Source: Candidatus Methylophosphatis roskildensis (lineage in GTDB: Bacteria > Pseudomonadota > Gammaproteobacteria > Burkholderiales > Rhodocyclaceae). From it: DNA of 64,000 bases. The notes under the pieces are model-generated. The model ran no database searches. It was not told where the DNA came from and was given only the letters and a program-made list of their open reading frames with translations. This document shows positions 1 to 8,153 of this stretch, piece after piece (position 1 is the first letter of the stretch; the number at the start of each line of letters is the position of its first letter). The translations under genes were made by a program, and so were the position numbers. Location of the stretch: NCBI GenBank assembly GCA_016708905.1, contig JADJEV010000005.1:62001-126000 (forward strand). The letters run 5' to 3'.

Positions 1-1193
1 AACAATGCAGCGGGTGTTACCACCAGCCAGCCGCTCGCATAAACGGTATGGGATGATCGGCCCAGCGTGTGGGCAACCAAATCGGTAACGCGATGATGGG
101 ACCACAGCACGAGCACGCCCAGCCATCCCACCAGAAGCCAGTGCGCGGACGCGTAGCGCCCGCCGCTGATAAGCGCGCACAACTCGTCGCCACGGGCGAC
201 GCTCAGCGCGACGACCGGCAACAGAAACAGCAGATTGGCCTTGTACATCAGCCCGGCGCGAACGGAAAGGCGCTGCCTGTCGCCATCTACTGCAAAACGG
301 GCAACCAACACCGTGCGGACAATGGCCAACAGGAACTCCATTGGCATGTACTTGCGTACCTGCTCCGACAGATTGCGGGCAAATCCGAGAGCCGCGGTTG
401 CTTCGGCGCCGACTACCCGGCTAGCCATCAAGACGACGGCCTGGCCACCCCAGCTCAAATTTGCAATATTGCTCAACCAAGCATTGCGGCCAGCGCGCAA
501 CATATGAAACCAGGGCGGTAACTGCCAACCCGGCTCTCGCGCGGCGGCGGCTCGCTGGCCGACAAGGTGGCGATAAAGAAACCAGCCGGCGACGGCAAGG
601 CTCCCGGCACTCGCCAGCATTTCCGCAAACGCGAGGCCTTGCGCAGTGCGCCCTTCGTCAAGGCGGAATATCCAGAAAGCGAATCCGAGCATGGCAAAAT
701 TCCGAACCATCTGGCTGATCTGCGCCGCGCCTTGCAGAAACAAGCAGGAGAGCAACTGATCCCGGAACACTCGACTCATGCCCTCGATGAACATCACCAT
801 CGCATATATCTTGAATGCAGCGCCCCCCTCACCCAGACGAAACCATTCGCTGGTGAATGGCGCAAGCAGGTAAAGAATGCATCCGCCGAGCAAGAACATG
901 CCAGCCTGAATGGCTGCAGAGTGCCAAACGAATTTCTCGAACGACTGCCCAGACATCTTCAGGCGTGCCTGCGGAATGAATACGGCTGTGACCCACTCCA
1001 TTCCGAACCCAGAGAGAACTAATCCCAGCTCGAGCAGGGCGAACGCAGCAATGTAGATTGCGTACTGCCGCTCGGGCAGCTCACGCGCAATCCACACGAA
1101 GATGAGGAATGCAACTGCCGCGTTCAGCAAACGCCCGCCCGAATATCGGACGATACTGCGCTTGACGGCCGCCTCAGAATATCTATTGTCCAC
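1..1193 (-). CDS. Wzx-like polysaccharide flippase (3' end beyond the window)
   Basis: Translating the minus strand from a GTG at 1193 gives an uninterrupted frame of 397 codons to the window edge, so the C-terminus is missing. The protein is very hydrophobic with repeated 20-residue membrane segments (near the N-terminus LLNAAVAFLIFVWIA; later ILYLLAPF and LLFLLPVVAL), the pattern of the oligosaccharide flippase (MOP/Wzx) superfamily. An AAGG ribosome site lies about 10 bases upstream of the GTG, and the gene follows epsI after only 22 bases, so it is probably the next cistron of the eps operon. By family it would move the lipid-linked repeat unit across the inner membrane before polymerisation. 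The substrate cannot be read from the sequence, and another multi-span polysaccharide protein is possible but less likely. Confidence 0.75.
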   Translation of the reverse strand, partial: MDNRYSEAAVKRSIVRYSGGRLLNAAVAFLIFVWIARELPERQYAIYIAAFALLELGLVLSGFGMEWVTAVFIPQARLKMSGQSFEKFVWHSAAIQAGMFLLGGCILYLLAPFTSEWFRLGEGGAAFKIYAMVMFIEGMSRVFRDQLLSCLFLQGAAQISQMVRNFAMLGFAFWIFRLDEGRTAQGLAFAEMLASAGSLAVAGWFLYRHLVGQRAAAAREPGWQLPPWFHMLRAGRNAWLSNIANLSWGGQAVVLMASRVVGAEATAALGFARNLSEQVRKYMPMEFLLAIVRTVLVARFAVDGDRQRLSVRAGLMYKANLLFLLPVVALSVARGDELCALISGGRYASAHWLLVGWLGVLVLWSHHRVTDLVAHTLGRSSHTVYASGWLVVTPAAL

Positions 1194-1215
1194 GCAATTC
1201 GGCCTTCTAGCTGCG

Positions 1216-1905
1216 TTATGGCGTGGCAGCGCGTCCGATCAGCTTGCTTTGCTGGTCGATCGGAAGTGCGTTCAGTAACTCGGCTATGAAGCGATCGTGA
1301 AGCGCGTATTCGACGTCTCGTTGGACGCCCAGGGACGACACACGAAATATGAGGCCCTCGGGTACCTCTCCGGTCAAGCCACGTTTCAGTTGGGCAATGC
1401 GTTGGCCAAACAAGCTAGTAACGGCTTCGTCTCCAATTCGAATCCAATAGGTGATGGGTTCCTGTCGCGCCCCCGCCTGTGCGACTAGTCGCTTGGCCGG
1501 CACCATAGTCTTGCCGACCGGGATTCGCGTTTCGGCAATCTTGGTCACTAAAAAACCCTGAGCGGAGTAACAGGACTCCGGGCGATGAACGCGCAGACGC
1601 CCCGTCTGATCCCCACCATAAGCAATGGACAACATGACACGTGAGCCGGCCCGATTGATGTACGTTCTCGCAAGCGTTTCGTCATATGTTCGATTCATCT
1701 TTTCTTCCAATTCCGGTGATGGCAAGACCGGAATCACCGATTCGTCCACGTGCCAGTCCGAAAAAGATTTCGGCACCAGGGCATCGAGTCCCAGAGGCTC
1801 GCGTTGCGAAACCTGGCGCAAATCGGGCTCGAACATGACCGCACCGATGCTGGCGGAAAGCATCAGCGTTGCAATGGTGATCGATCGAACGAACCTAGCA
1901 CTCAC
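1216..1905 (-). CDS. epsI: EpsI family protein, exosortase-B-associated
   Basis: This 229-residue protein has one N-terminal membrane anchor (about residues 8-26) and a periplasmic domain. The EpsI signature HRPESCYSAQGF, with Cys112, lies at about residues 107-118. EpsI proteins accompany exosortases, often directly after or fused to them; their biochemical role is unproven, but the gene is needed for polymer production in several eps clusters. The start is a GTG with a weak TGAGG site upstream. In most related loci epsI follows xrtB directly; here an IS200-type element lies between them, its right end only about 50 bases before this start. Translation may therefore depend on read-through or on a promoter inside the element. 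No frameshift is seen. Confidence 0.85.
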   Translation of the reverse strand: MSARFVRSITIATLMLSASIGAVMFEPDLRQVSQREPLGLDALVPKSFSDWHVDESVIPVLPSPELEEKMNRTYDETLARTYINRAGSRVMLSIAYGGDQTGRLRVHRPESCYSAQGFLVTKIAETRIPVGKTMVPAKRLVAQAGARQEPITYWIRIGDEAVTSLFGQRIAQLKRGLTGEVPEGLIFRVSSLGVQRDVEYALHDRFIAELLNALPIDQQSKLIGRAATP

Positions 1906-1944
1906 ACTGTATGCCTCACAACACCATCAGGGCGCTTGATCGAA

Positions 1945-2605
1945 GTAAATATCCCACGGCAGAGCCGGGGGCATTAGATTGTGAGCCGCTCAAAGCGGCT
2001 GGTCGGGGTCGCTAACGCGGCCCCGCATTGCTGGGGCCACCTGTTCGGTGGCGGCTCATCTCCACAGGCCGAGTTGCGCCAATCGTTCGTCCTCCTGCTC
2101 CTGCTTCTTGATGTACTCATGTATCACCACCTCGTCGCGCCCTACCGTCGAGACGAAATACCCGCGGGCCCAAAAGTGCTGCCCCACGAAGTTGCGCTTG
2201 CGCTCTTCGTACACCCGTGCCAAATGAATCGCGCTTTTGCCCTTGATGAAACCAATCACCTGCGACACTGCGTACTTCGGCGGGATCGCAATCATCATGT
2301 GCACGTGATCGGCCATCAGATGCCCTTCCACAATCTGGCTCTCCTTCTGCACTGCAAGCCTACGGAACACCTCGCCAAGGTGCTGGCGCAACTGCCCGTA
2401 CGGCGTCCTGCGCCCACATTTCGGGATAAAGATCACGTGATATTTGCCGTCCCATGCCGTGTGGCTCAAACTTTCGAACTTGTCCATCGGGATTCTTCCT
2501 TTCGTGTGCTTGGCGGCTCACGACTACAGGTTTCTACAATGGACACCACCGAATACGTCAAACTTCTACTGCCTCCCCAGAAGAGCCGGGGGCCTCCTTT
2601 GGTAG
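1945..2605 (-). mobile_element. IS200/IS605-family insertion sequence
   Basis: The element carries one gene, tnpA, flanked by strong hairpins. Past the tnpA 3' end are AGCCGCT-CAA-AGCGGCT (1984-2000), a GGGGTCGC/GCGGCCCC stem, and GCCACC/GGTGGC; on the outside is a CCCCGGC-TCT-GCCGTGGG stem (about 1953-1971). A similar CCCCCGGCTCTTCTGGGG hairpin sits past the tnpA 5' side (about 2576-2594). Such subterminal imperfect palindromes are the recognition sites of HUH transposases. The 12-base string AGAGCCGGGGGC at 1961-1972 and 2582-2593 belongs to these two hairpins. This family makes no target duplication, so the exact ends are uncertain by perhaps 20 bases. No tnpB is present. Confidence 0.7.
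2056..2487 (-). CDS. tnpA: IS200/IS605-family transposase TnpA (HUH, Y1 type)
   Basis: This 143-residue protein matches the usual length of the family. The HUH metal-binding pair is seen as His61-Val-His63 in the ADHVHMM motif, and the nucleophilic tyrosine is most likely Tyr125 in EYIKKQ near the C-terminus. The conserved segments SHTAWDGKYHVIFIPK at the start and FVGQHFWARGYFVSTVG near residues 100-116 are typical of IS200-group transposases. The enzyme cuts and joins single-stranded DNA at hairpin ends in a peel-and-paste mechanism. The frame is intact, so the element may still be active. It is not a RAYT-type protein: it lacks the longer C-terminal part and no REP array is seen around it. 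Confidence 0.93.
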   Translation of the reverse strand: MDKFESLSHTAWDGKYHVIFIPKCGRRTPYGQLRQHLGEVFRRLAVQKESQIVEGHLMADHVHMMIAIPPKYAVSQVIGFIKGKSAIHLARVYEERKRNFVGQHFWARGYFVSTVGRDEVVIHEYIKKQEQEDERLAQLGLWR

Positions 2606-2616
2606 CTAGTGCGCAA

Positions 2617-3504
2617 TTAGCTCGCGCCATCGTTGATACGCAATGAGTTGCGAATACCAACCCTCAGCAGGGAATCGACCAGAATAATCAGCATAAGCGC
2701 GCTGACAAACAAAACCATGCCTGCAAAACCATGCAGGAATCCCTGCCCTGCTTCGTCGCCAAAGTGGTAGGTGATCAACGTAAGCACCATGACCCTTATC
2801 ACGTTCGCTGCAAACGAAATGGGAACAATCAGGATTGCGAGCATCACGTTCCGGGCAATTGATTCGTGCCTCATGAGATTCAAGTACAGCAGGCCGAGCG
2901 CTTCGAGTGTGAAAAGGGTATGGAGCCCGGCGCACGCGTCCGCGACGAGCAGTTTGTATTGGCCGATCTGAAGCACAACGCCGCTTCGCGCGATTGGATA
3001 CCCAAGCCTGAACAGGACGTCTTCTGCAACATGGGAAACCGCCGTCTTCATCGGCATGGTCACCGTGTCGACAAACTGCCCTGGAAGCGGAATCATGAAC
3101 AACATGAAGAACAACGGAAACCAGAGTACCTTCAATGCACGCCGTCCTTGCATGAGAAGGATCGTTCCGGTCAAAACCCAAATCAGCGACCCGATCTCCA
3201 GGATGAGAATTTGCTGTGAGCGCCCGAGCATGAAGAACAGCAGACCCAGCAAAAGAATTGGCCAACCCGCCACCGAGGTACCGGGTTCTGCGCCATCACC
3301 AGGCAATTCCTCCCACTTGCGGTAGATCAGCCACATCGAAATGGCAAATATCATCGGACCGTGAGCACTCTCTTCCGTGCTCCAGAGACCTTGGAAGAGT
3401 CCAAAGAACGACGGTGCATAGAGGAAACAAAGCCCTGCCAGGACGATGAGCCATGGAAGCGGCGTGCCCGTTGCTCGGGCCTTTAGGTCAGCAGACGCTT
3501 GCAT
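2617..3504 (-). CDS. xrtB: Exosortase B
   Basis: This 295-residue integral membrane protein has about eight transmembrane segments. The exosortase catalytic triad is visible: Cys191 in ADACAGLHTL, Arg237 in ANVIRVMVLT and His258 in FLHGFAGM. Exosortases are cysteine transpeptidase-like proteins of the inner membrane that process PEP-CTERM proteins; the B type sits in eps clusters of betaproteobacteria (EpsH of the methanolan locus). The gene lies 43 bases downstream of epsG in the same direction. Its likely substrate in this window is the PEP-CTERM protein at 8154-8708. The TAA stop is only about 12 bases from the probable edge of the IS200 element, so the reading frame escaped the insertion. 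Confidence 0.93.
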   Translation of the reverse strand: MQASADLKARATGTPLPWLIVLAGLCFLYAPSFFGLFQGLWSTEESAHGPMIFAISMWLIYRKWEELPGDGAEPGTSVAGWPILLLGLLFFMLGRSQQILILEIGSLIWVLTGTILLMQGRRALKVLWFPLFFMLFMIPLPGQFVDTVTMPMKTAVSHVAEDVLFRLGYPIARSGVVLQIGQYKLLVADACAGLHTLFTLEALGLLYLNLMRHESIARNVMLAILIVPISFAANVIRVMVLTLITYHFGDEAGQGFLHGFAGMVLFVSALMLIILVDSLLRVGIRNSLRINDGAS

Positions 3505-3547
3505 CGACGCAGGTATGCGCGGGATTCGTTGGGGCTCGTAGCGGTGA

Positions 3548-4459
3548 CTAGAAGTTGTTCATAACCACGCCGACGATTGCAGTCGCCGCATGGTGCAAGC
3601 TCTCGGAAAGATCCTGCAAGTCGCCGACATAGGAGTGGTTTTGCCGTGCAACAACCAATGCGGCTCCCGCACGATCGGCGACGATTTGCGCATCGGCGCC
3701 TTGGTCCGCTGCTGGGGTATCGAGAATGATCACGTCGTATCGCTCGACAAGGCTTCCCAACAGGTTAGAAAAGGATGATCGTGAAAGAAGCTCCTGTGGA
3801 TTTGGTGGCACCGAACCCGCTGTCAGAACAGAGAAATCCATGAAGGTGGGAACTCGCTCTATTGCCGTTTCGTCAGCCCTCGCAGTAACAAGCTGAGATA
3901 ACCCCGCCCGATTGGGTAGTCCGAATAGTTCGTGCTGACGAGGGTTGCGAAGATCTGCGTCAATCAGAAGAGTACGCTCCCCAAGTTGAGAGAAGACGAT
4001 TGCCAAATTAGCTGCAAGGTAGCTGCGCCCCTCGTTGCGGCTCGTGCTGACAATCGAGATCGCCCTGCGGTCTAGGTTTCCGTTGAACCATCGCAGCATT
4101 AGTTGGCTGCGCAACGCTCGCAGAGCCTCGACCTGGCGACTAAAGGGCTGGTAGGCCGCAACGAGTTCGCCGCTGACGTTCGACTCACCTGGCACGAGGT
4201 AGGGGTAGTCGAATTGGCGCGCCAAGGCGAACTGGATGTCCACTTCCGCAAGTAGGCCGAGCTTGATGGCCGCCTCGCCGAAACGCAATCCGTCTTCCTT
4301 CTGCTTTCGCAGGATTCGCTCGGCGTCTTCTAGCGTTAGGCGACCGGCATCGATAAGAATGGCACCGATGGAACGATCGTTAGCGGTGGTCTTTTCGACA
4401 CGAACCAAGGAGCGAATGACCAAGGGCTCAACGGGGGGCATCGTTCTTTCTTCAGACAT
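3548..4459 (-). CDS. epsG: Chain-length determinant tyrosine-kinase-like protein EpsG
   Basis: This 303-residue protein begins with a GspE/PilB N-domain-like segment (about residues 28-88), followed by a BY-kinase/ParA-like ATPase fold. Walker A is STSRNEGRSYLAAN (138-151), Walker A' is LLIDADLR (164-171) and Walker B is VIILDTPA (243-250). EpsG proteins have Arg in place of the P-loop Lys (GEGRS); here the preceding Gly is also changed to Asn, which is unusual. No C-terminal tyrosine cluster is seen, so autophosphorylation of the classical kind is doubtful. It probably works with EpsF as a split co-polymerase controlling chain length and export. Its ATG overlaps the epsF stop (TGATG), implying translational coupling. 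Confidence 0.88.
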   Translation of the reverse strand: MSEERTMPPVEPLVIRSLVRVEKTTANDRSIGAILIDAGRLTLEDAERILRKQKEDGLRFGEAAIKLGLLAEVDIQFALARQFDYPYLVPGESNVSGELVAAYQPFSRQVEALRALRSQLMLRWFNGNLDRRAISIVSTSRNEGRSYLAANLAIVFSQLGERTLLIDADLRNPRQHELFGLPNRAGLSQLVTARADETAIERVPTFMDFSVLTAGSVPPNPQELLSRSSFSNLLGSLVERYDVIILDTPAADQGADAQIVADRAGAALVVARQNHSYVGDLQDLSESLHHAATAIVGVVMNNF

Positions 4460-5883
4460 CAGCGTGGCGACGGAAGAGCACGGTCGGGATTGAAGCGCGG
4501 AAAGAGGAGCCGCTGGGAACGACGTGCCCTGCCGGCCTTTATTCCCGCCGCATTGAGGTAACCGATAACGGGCACACCCAATGCCTCGACGATGTCTTCG
4601 GCAGCGCGAACACGACGATTGAGCGTTTCGAGAAGTAGAGCAAGTCCAACCCCAAATGCAAGACCCAGAAACATCGACACTGCGACGTTAAGCCAGAACT
4701 TGGGAAACGACTCTTCTACCGGTTCAACCGCAGGATTCAAAAGCACGACGTTTGTTTGCTGCGTTTGGCTCTCCAAACTAGTCTGCACAAGTCTCTGTGC
4801 AGTCAGATCGTAGGCCTTCTGAGCGTTCTCAACCTCACGCTGAAGTACAGCGATTTCGTCGCGCTGCTGTTTGAGGGCCAGAACCTTCTTCTTTTGAGCG
4901 TCGAGCGCAGCGCGAATCTCACTTTCTCGCTGCACGTTTACACGGGCGTTGGTACCAACACCACCAGCGACACGCTTGACCTCCGCATCGAGTTTGATAC
5001 GAAGTGCTTTGCCTTCGGCCACAGCGCGCAGTACCTGCGGGTGATTCGGGCCGTATTGCGAACTCAGATCCTTGAACTTTGCTTCCTGACGCGCTACGTC
5101 AGCCTTAAGGCTTTGCACCAAGCCGCTCTGCAGCACTTCCGGCAAAGTATCGGTATTGCCTGATTGTGCCTGACGCGAATTCGATTCGGCTCGCAGCGCC
5201 TGCATCGCGACCAATTGAGACGATATTTCCTGCAGGCGGGCGCTCTCAACGTCAAGTCTTTCGTCGGCATTGACTATCCCGTTGTCCCGCTGAAAACGTG
5301 AAAGCTTACTCTGAGCACCTTGAAGTTGCTCGCGCAATCCTTTAGTTCGGGCGTCGAACCAGCCGGCATACTGTTTGGCTGGATCGGCGCGAAGCTCCAC
5401 GTTGGTGTCGATGCAGGCCTGAGCAAACGCATTGGCAATAGTCGAAGCAAATTGGGGCTCAGCCGATTTGTAAGAGATGTTTATTACATTGCTTTCGCGG
5501 GAAGGCTTAACGTCGAGTTGTTTGCCCAGCAATTCGGCATAGTAGGCTTCTATGGAGCCCTTGCCTTCAGTGTCCTCCTGCCATTGCTGTCGAGCACTCG
5601 GGTTTTCGTCGATCTTGAGCATTCGCACTACGCGGCGGGCAACCCGCTCGCTCTGGATGATGTCGATCTGCGTTGCCATGTACCCCGGCGCCATCATGCC
5701 GGGCATCAACGCGCCAAATATTGGATCTGGCGCCTTGACATCGACGAGTATCGCAGCCGAAGCAGTGTACTTTTTCGGCAAAAGCAGGCTGACGGCAACG
5801 GTAGTCCCTACTAGTCCAAGAAAGGTGAGCAGGATCACCGGCCAGCGGGCGCGGAAAATTAGCAAGAACTGTTGAAAAGTCAT
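4459..5883 (-). CDS. epsF: Chain-length determinant protein EpsF (Wzz-type)
   Basis: This 474-residue co-polymerase has the Wzz layout: a transmembrane segment at about residues 13-34, a long periplasmic coiled-coil region (about 150-370), and a second transmembrane segment (WLNVAVSMFLGLAFGVGLALLL, about 403-424). A basic C-terminal tail follows and would contact EpsG in the cytoplasm. The protein belongs to the polysaccharide co-polymerase family that sets polymer length at the inner membrane. The gene starts 11 bases after epsE and overlaps epsG by one base, consistent with one transcript. The sequence shows nothing truncated or odd. Confidence 0.9.
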   Translation of the reverse strand: MTFQQFLLIFRARWPVILLTFLGLVGTTVAVSLLLPKKYTASAAILVDVKAPDPIFGALMPGMMAPGYMATQIDIIQSERVARRVVRMLKIDENPSARQQWQEDTEGKGSIEAYYAELLGKQLDVKPSRESNVINISYKSAEPQFASTIANAFAQACIDTNVELRADPAKQYAGWFDARTKGLREQLQGAQSKLSRFQRDNGIVNADERLDVESARLQEISSQLVAMQALRAESNSRQAQSGNTDTLPEVLQSGLVQSLKADVARQEAKFKDLSSQYGPNHPQVLRAVAEGKALRIKLDAEVKRVAGGVGTNARVNVQRESEIRAALDAQKKKVLALKQQRDEIAVLQREVENAQKAYDLTAQRLVQTSLESQTQQTNVVLLNPAVEPVEESFPKFWLNVAVSMFLGLAFGVGLALLLETLNRRVRAAEDIVEALGVPVIGYLNAAGIKAGRARRSQRLLFPRFNPDRALPSPR

Positions 5884-5893
5884 CGCGCCGCCC

Positions 5894-6706
5894 TCAGAAA
5901 ATCGATTCCTTGACGAAGATCACGTCGTCTGCCTTCACCGGAGCCGCCATGTCTGGGGCAATCTGCTGCACGGCACCCTTGTCGTCGCGTCGATGGACCT
6001 GAATGCCGCGCTGGGTGCCGCGTATCGTCAGGCCACCGCCTTGGGCCAGAGCCTGCATGAGCGTCATGTCGCGTTCGACACGGTAGGCGCCCGGACGTTG
6101 CACTTCGCCATAGATATAGAACACTGGGGCTCGGTGCACGTAGATCGTGTCGCCGCCAGCGATGGGCAGATCGAGATCCGGCCGGTTGCCGAGGAAGATC
6201 GAGGGCAGGTCGATTACCTGACGTATCAGCTTGCCATTGCGGGTGCCGGTCAGGATCAGGGTATCCGCTCCCCCCTGCGTGATGCCGCCTGCCATGGCGA
6301 GAATATCGGTGACCTTCGCGTTGAGCACATCCAGCGGGTAGCGACCCGGGCGATTGACCTGGCCGAGCACCGAGACCTGGTTCCCGCGAATCGTGAGCGG
6401 CAGGATGTTGACCTGCGGCTGCAGCACGAAGCCGCCGTCCCGCAGCGCCTTGCTGATCTTCTTCTCGGCCTCAGAAACATTGAGCCCGCCCACCGGCACT
6501 TGGCCGATTAGCGGGAAGCTGATGGCGCCGTTTTCGGAAACCCGGGTTTCGAGGGTGAGATCCGGATTCTGAAACACGGTGATGCGAATCACGTCGCCGG
6601 GCCCGAGCACATACTCGGCCTTGTTGTCCGCGGCAAACGCGGCGCCGACAGCAATCCACTGCAGCCACACGAGGATGGCCGCCAATGACTTGATGCACTT
6701 TCTCAT
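5894..6706 (-). CDS. epsE: Polysaccharide export outer-membrane protein EpsE
   Basis: The chosen ATG at 6706 has a good AGAAGGA site about 12 bases upstream and gives a 270-residue precursor beginning MRKCIKSL with a Sec signal peptide ending near residue 26 (AAFAA). The frame is open further upstream but without a ribosome site. The mature protein starts with the poly-export motif YVLGPGDVIRITVFQNPDL (about 32-50), followed by SLBB-type repeats (VLGQVNRPGRYPL and YIYGEVQRPGAYRV). By family it is a Wza-like component of the export channel, working with EpsF and EpsL. There is no lipobox cysteine at the cleavage site, unlike Wza. Confidence 0.9.
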   Translation of the reverse strand: MRKCIKSLAAILVWLQWIAVGAAFAADNKAEYVLGPGDVIRITVFQNPDLTLETRVSENGAISFPLIGQVPVGGLNVSEAEKKISKALRDGGFVLQPQVNILPLTIRGNQVSVLGQVNRPGRYPLDVLNAKVTDILAMAGGITQGGADTLILTGTRNGKLIRQVIDLPSIFLGNRPDLDLPIAGGDTIYVHRAPVFYIYGEVQRPGAYRVERDMTLMQALAQGGGLTIRGTQRGIQVHRRDDKGAVQQIAPDMAAPVKADDVIFVKESIF

Positions 6707-6847
6707 TCGGGTTCTTCCTTCTTGTGGGCCGGAACGTCCGGTCGACGATGCCACCGGCGGCGGCGCCCTTTATCGATTTAGCGAATTGCTGGCCCGGCCC
6801 ATGGCTCAATCAATCAGCCGAGCGGACGTGCGCGAGTCGCGAAACGC

Positions 6848-7816
6848 CTACTTGAGCCCGGAAATGCCTTTTTCCAGCGCCTTATCGGGCGGCTTGCTCG
6901 CATTGGTGGCCGCAGCGGATCCAGCGGCCGACTCGGTTTGCATTGCCGAGGCTGGGGTTGCCGCGGCCGGCGTTTCGGACTGAGCGAAATCGCCCATATA
7001 TTCGATCTTTGCCGTTTGACGAAGCTGCTTGATCTGCGCCGCAGCGACTTCGTTGCGCTTCTGATTGCTCAAGTACTGTTCGATAAACGGCCTGGCAGCA
7101 GCCTCGTCGAGTGGGCGGACTTGCGACGCAGCCACATGAACCAGCGTCAGACCAGCCGGCGTGGGAATCAGCGCGGTTTCACCGTCCTTCAGATCCTGAA
7201 ACTTTGGCAGAATTTCGAGCGGCAATTGCTCGGCCGCCTTGACGCCCGCATTGGCATTGAACTGAATCTTCTGGTTCCGTAGGTAATTGACCAGATCGTC
7301 CATCGACTTGGCCTGTTTTACCTGCTCCTGAACTGCCGACACCTGCTCTGGACTCGCGTTGATCACCAGTTCCTGCAGACTGAAGACGCGGCGTTCCCGG
7401 AACAGGGCCGGGTTCTTGTCGTAGAAGTCCTTCACGGCCGTGTCGTCGGGTTTGGCGACGCTTCCGGCTGTCTGCTCGACGTAGGCGCGGGACAGAATTT
7501 CGCGCTTTGCCGCTTCAATGGCCTGCATCACTCGAGGGTCGCGGTCGAGTTTTTTCTCCGTTGCCTGCTGCACGAGCAACTCCTGCTCGATCAATTTGTC
7601 GAGAACCTGCCTGCCTACTTGTTTCGCCTGCTCGGGCTTGACGTTGCCAGCACGGGCAAGAACGTTGTTAACCTGGTGAATCGAGATTTCCTCTTTGTTC
7701 ACCCTCGCGGCTACCTGCGTGGCGACCTTCTTCTCGTCGGAACCCTTGTTTCCGCAGGCGATCACGGCGATCACGGCGATCACGGCGGAAACGGCTACAA
7801 GCAATGAACGTAACAT
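6848..7816 (-). CDS. epsD: EpsD-family peptidyl-prolyl isomerase lipoprotein
   Basis: This 322-residue protein starts with a short lipoprotein signal whose core is AVIAVIAVIA and lipobox VIAC (Cys21). A SurA/PpiC-like chaperone body follows (about 25-280), with the EpsD-family pattern of N-terminal helices (QVNNVLARAG, QVGRQVLDKLIEQELL) and a parvulin-like domain with FSLQELVI. The C-terminal 40 residues are Ala/Ser-rich and low-complexity. The protein probably helps fold exopolysaccharide export proteins in the periplasm. It is the first gene of the epsDEFG-xrtB run. The 337 bases upstream contain the terminator of the PEP-CTERM gene at 8101-8133, so epsD needs its own promoter; none was convincing by eye. 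Confidence 0.87.
   Translation of the reverse strand: MLRSLLVAVSAVIAVIAVIACGNKGSDEKKVATQVAARVNKEEISIHQVNNVLARAGNVKPEQAKQVGRQVLDKLIEQELLVQQATEKKLDRDPRVMQAIEAAKREILSRAYVEQTAGSVAKPDDTAVKDFYDKNPALFRERRVFSLQELVINASPEQVSAVQEQVKQAKSMDDLVNYLRNQKIQFNANAGVKAAEQLPLEILPKFQDLKDGETALIPTPAGLTLVHVAASQVRPLDEAAARPFIEQYLSNQKRNEVAAAQIKQLRQTAKIEYMGDFAQSETPAAATPASAMQTESAAGSAAATNASKPPDKALEKGISGLK
7758..7784 (-). repeat. Three tandem 9-base repeats in the epsD signal peptide
   Basis: The plus-strand unit GCGATCACG occurs three times without a mismatch. On the coding strand it encodes the Val-Ile-Ala triplets of the hydrophobic signal core. Slippage would add or remove three residues without changing frame. Confidence 0.9.
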
Positions 7817-8100
7817 GCAATCTGACCTTGTGTTTGGCTGGACGGGGTTGCCCGACAGGTTGGGGGAAGATAAGCAGATTTTACTGGACGTTTGTAACCA
7901 TTACATTGCATTGCGACGAGCGGTCAGTGCGGAACGGGACGGGCAACATAGGTGCAGTCAATACTCGACCGTCTCCAATAAGAGACAAATGCGCTTGAAC
8001 TACCCCTCGGGCGATTTTCGGACGAGTGGTTGTTGTCAGCAGAACGTCGGTCCAGTCGGTCCAATTGGACGCGTTGCGCAGACCGCCCGGCGACACTATC

Positions 8101-8133
8101 TCCAAAACGAAAACGGCGGGAAAACCCGCCGTT
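8101..8133 (-). terminator. Rho-independent terminator of the PEP-CTERM gene
   Basis: A perfect 9-base stem (AACGGCGGG / CCCGCCGTT) with a four-base loop lies at 8112-8133, 20 bases after the PEP-CTERM stop. On the minus strand it is followed by TTTTCGTTTT. It separates this gene from epsD. Confidence 0.88.
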
Positions 8134-8153
8134 CCCTTGGTGCTACTCGTGAG

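Noticed and set aside
1961..2593. 12-base direct repeat AGAGCCGGGGGC at both sides of tnpA as a target-site duplication
   Set aside because: IS200/IS605 elements do not duplicate their target; the repeats are parts of the two terminal hairpins.
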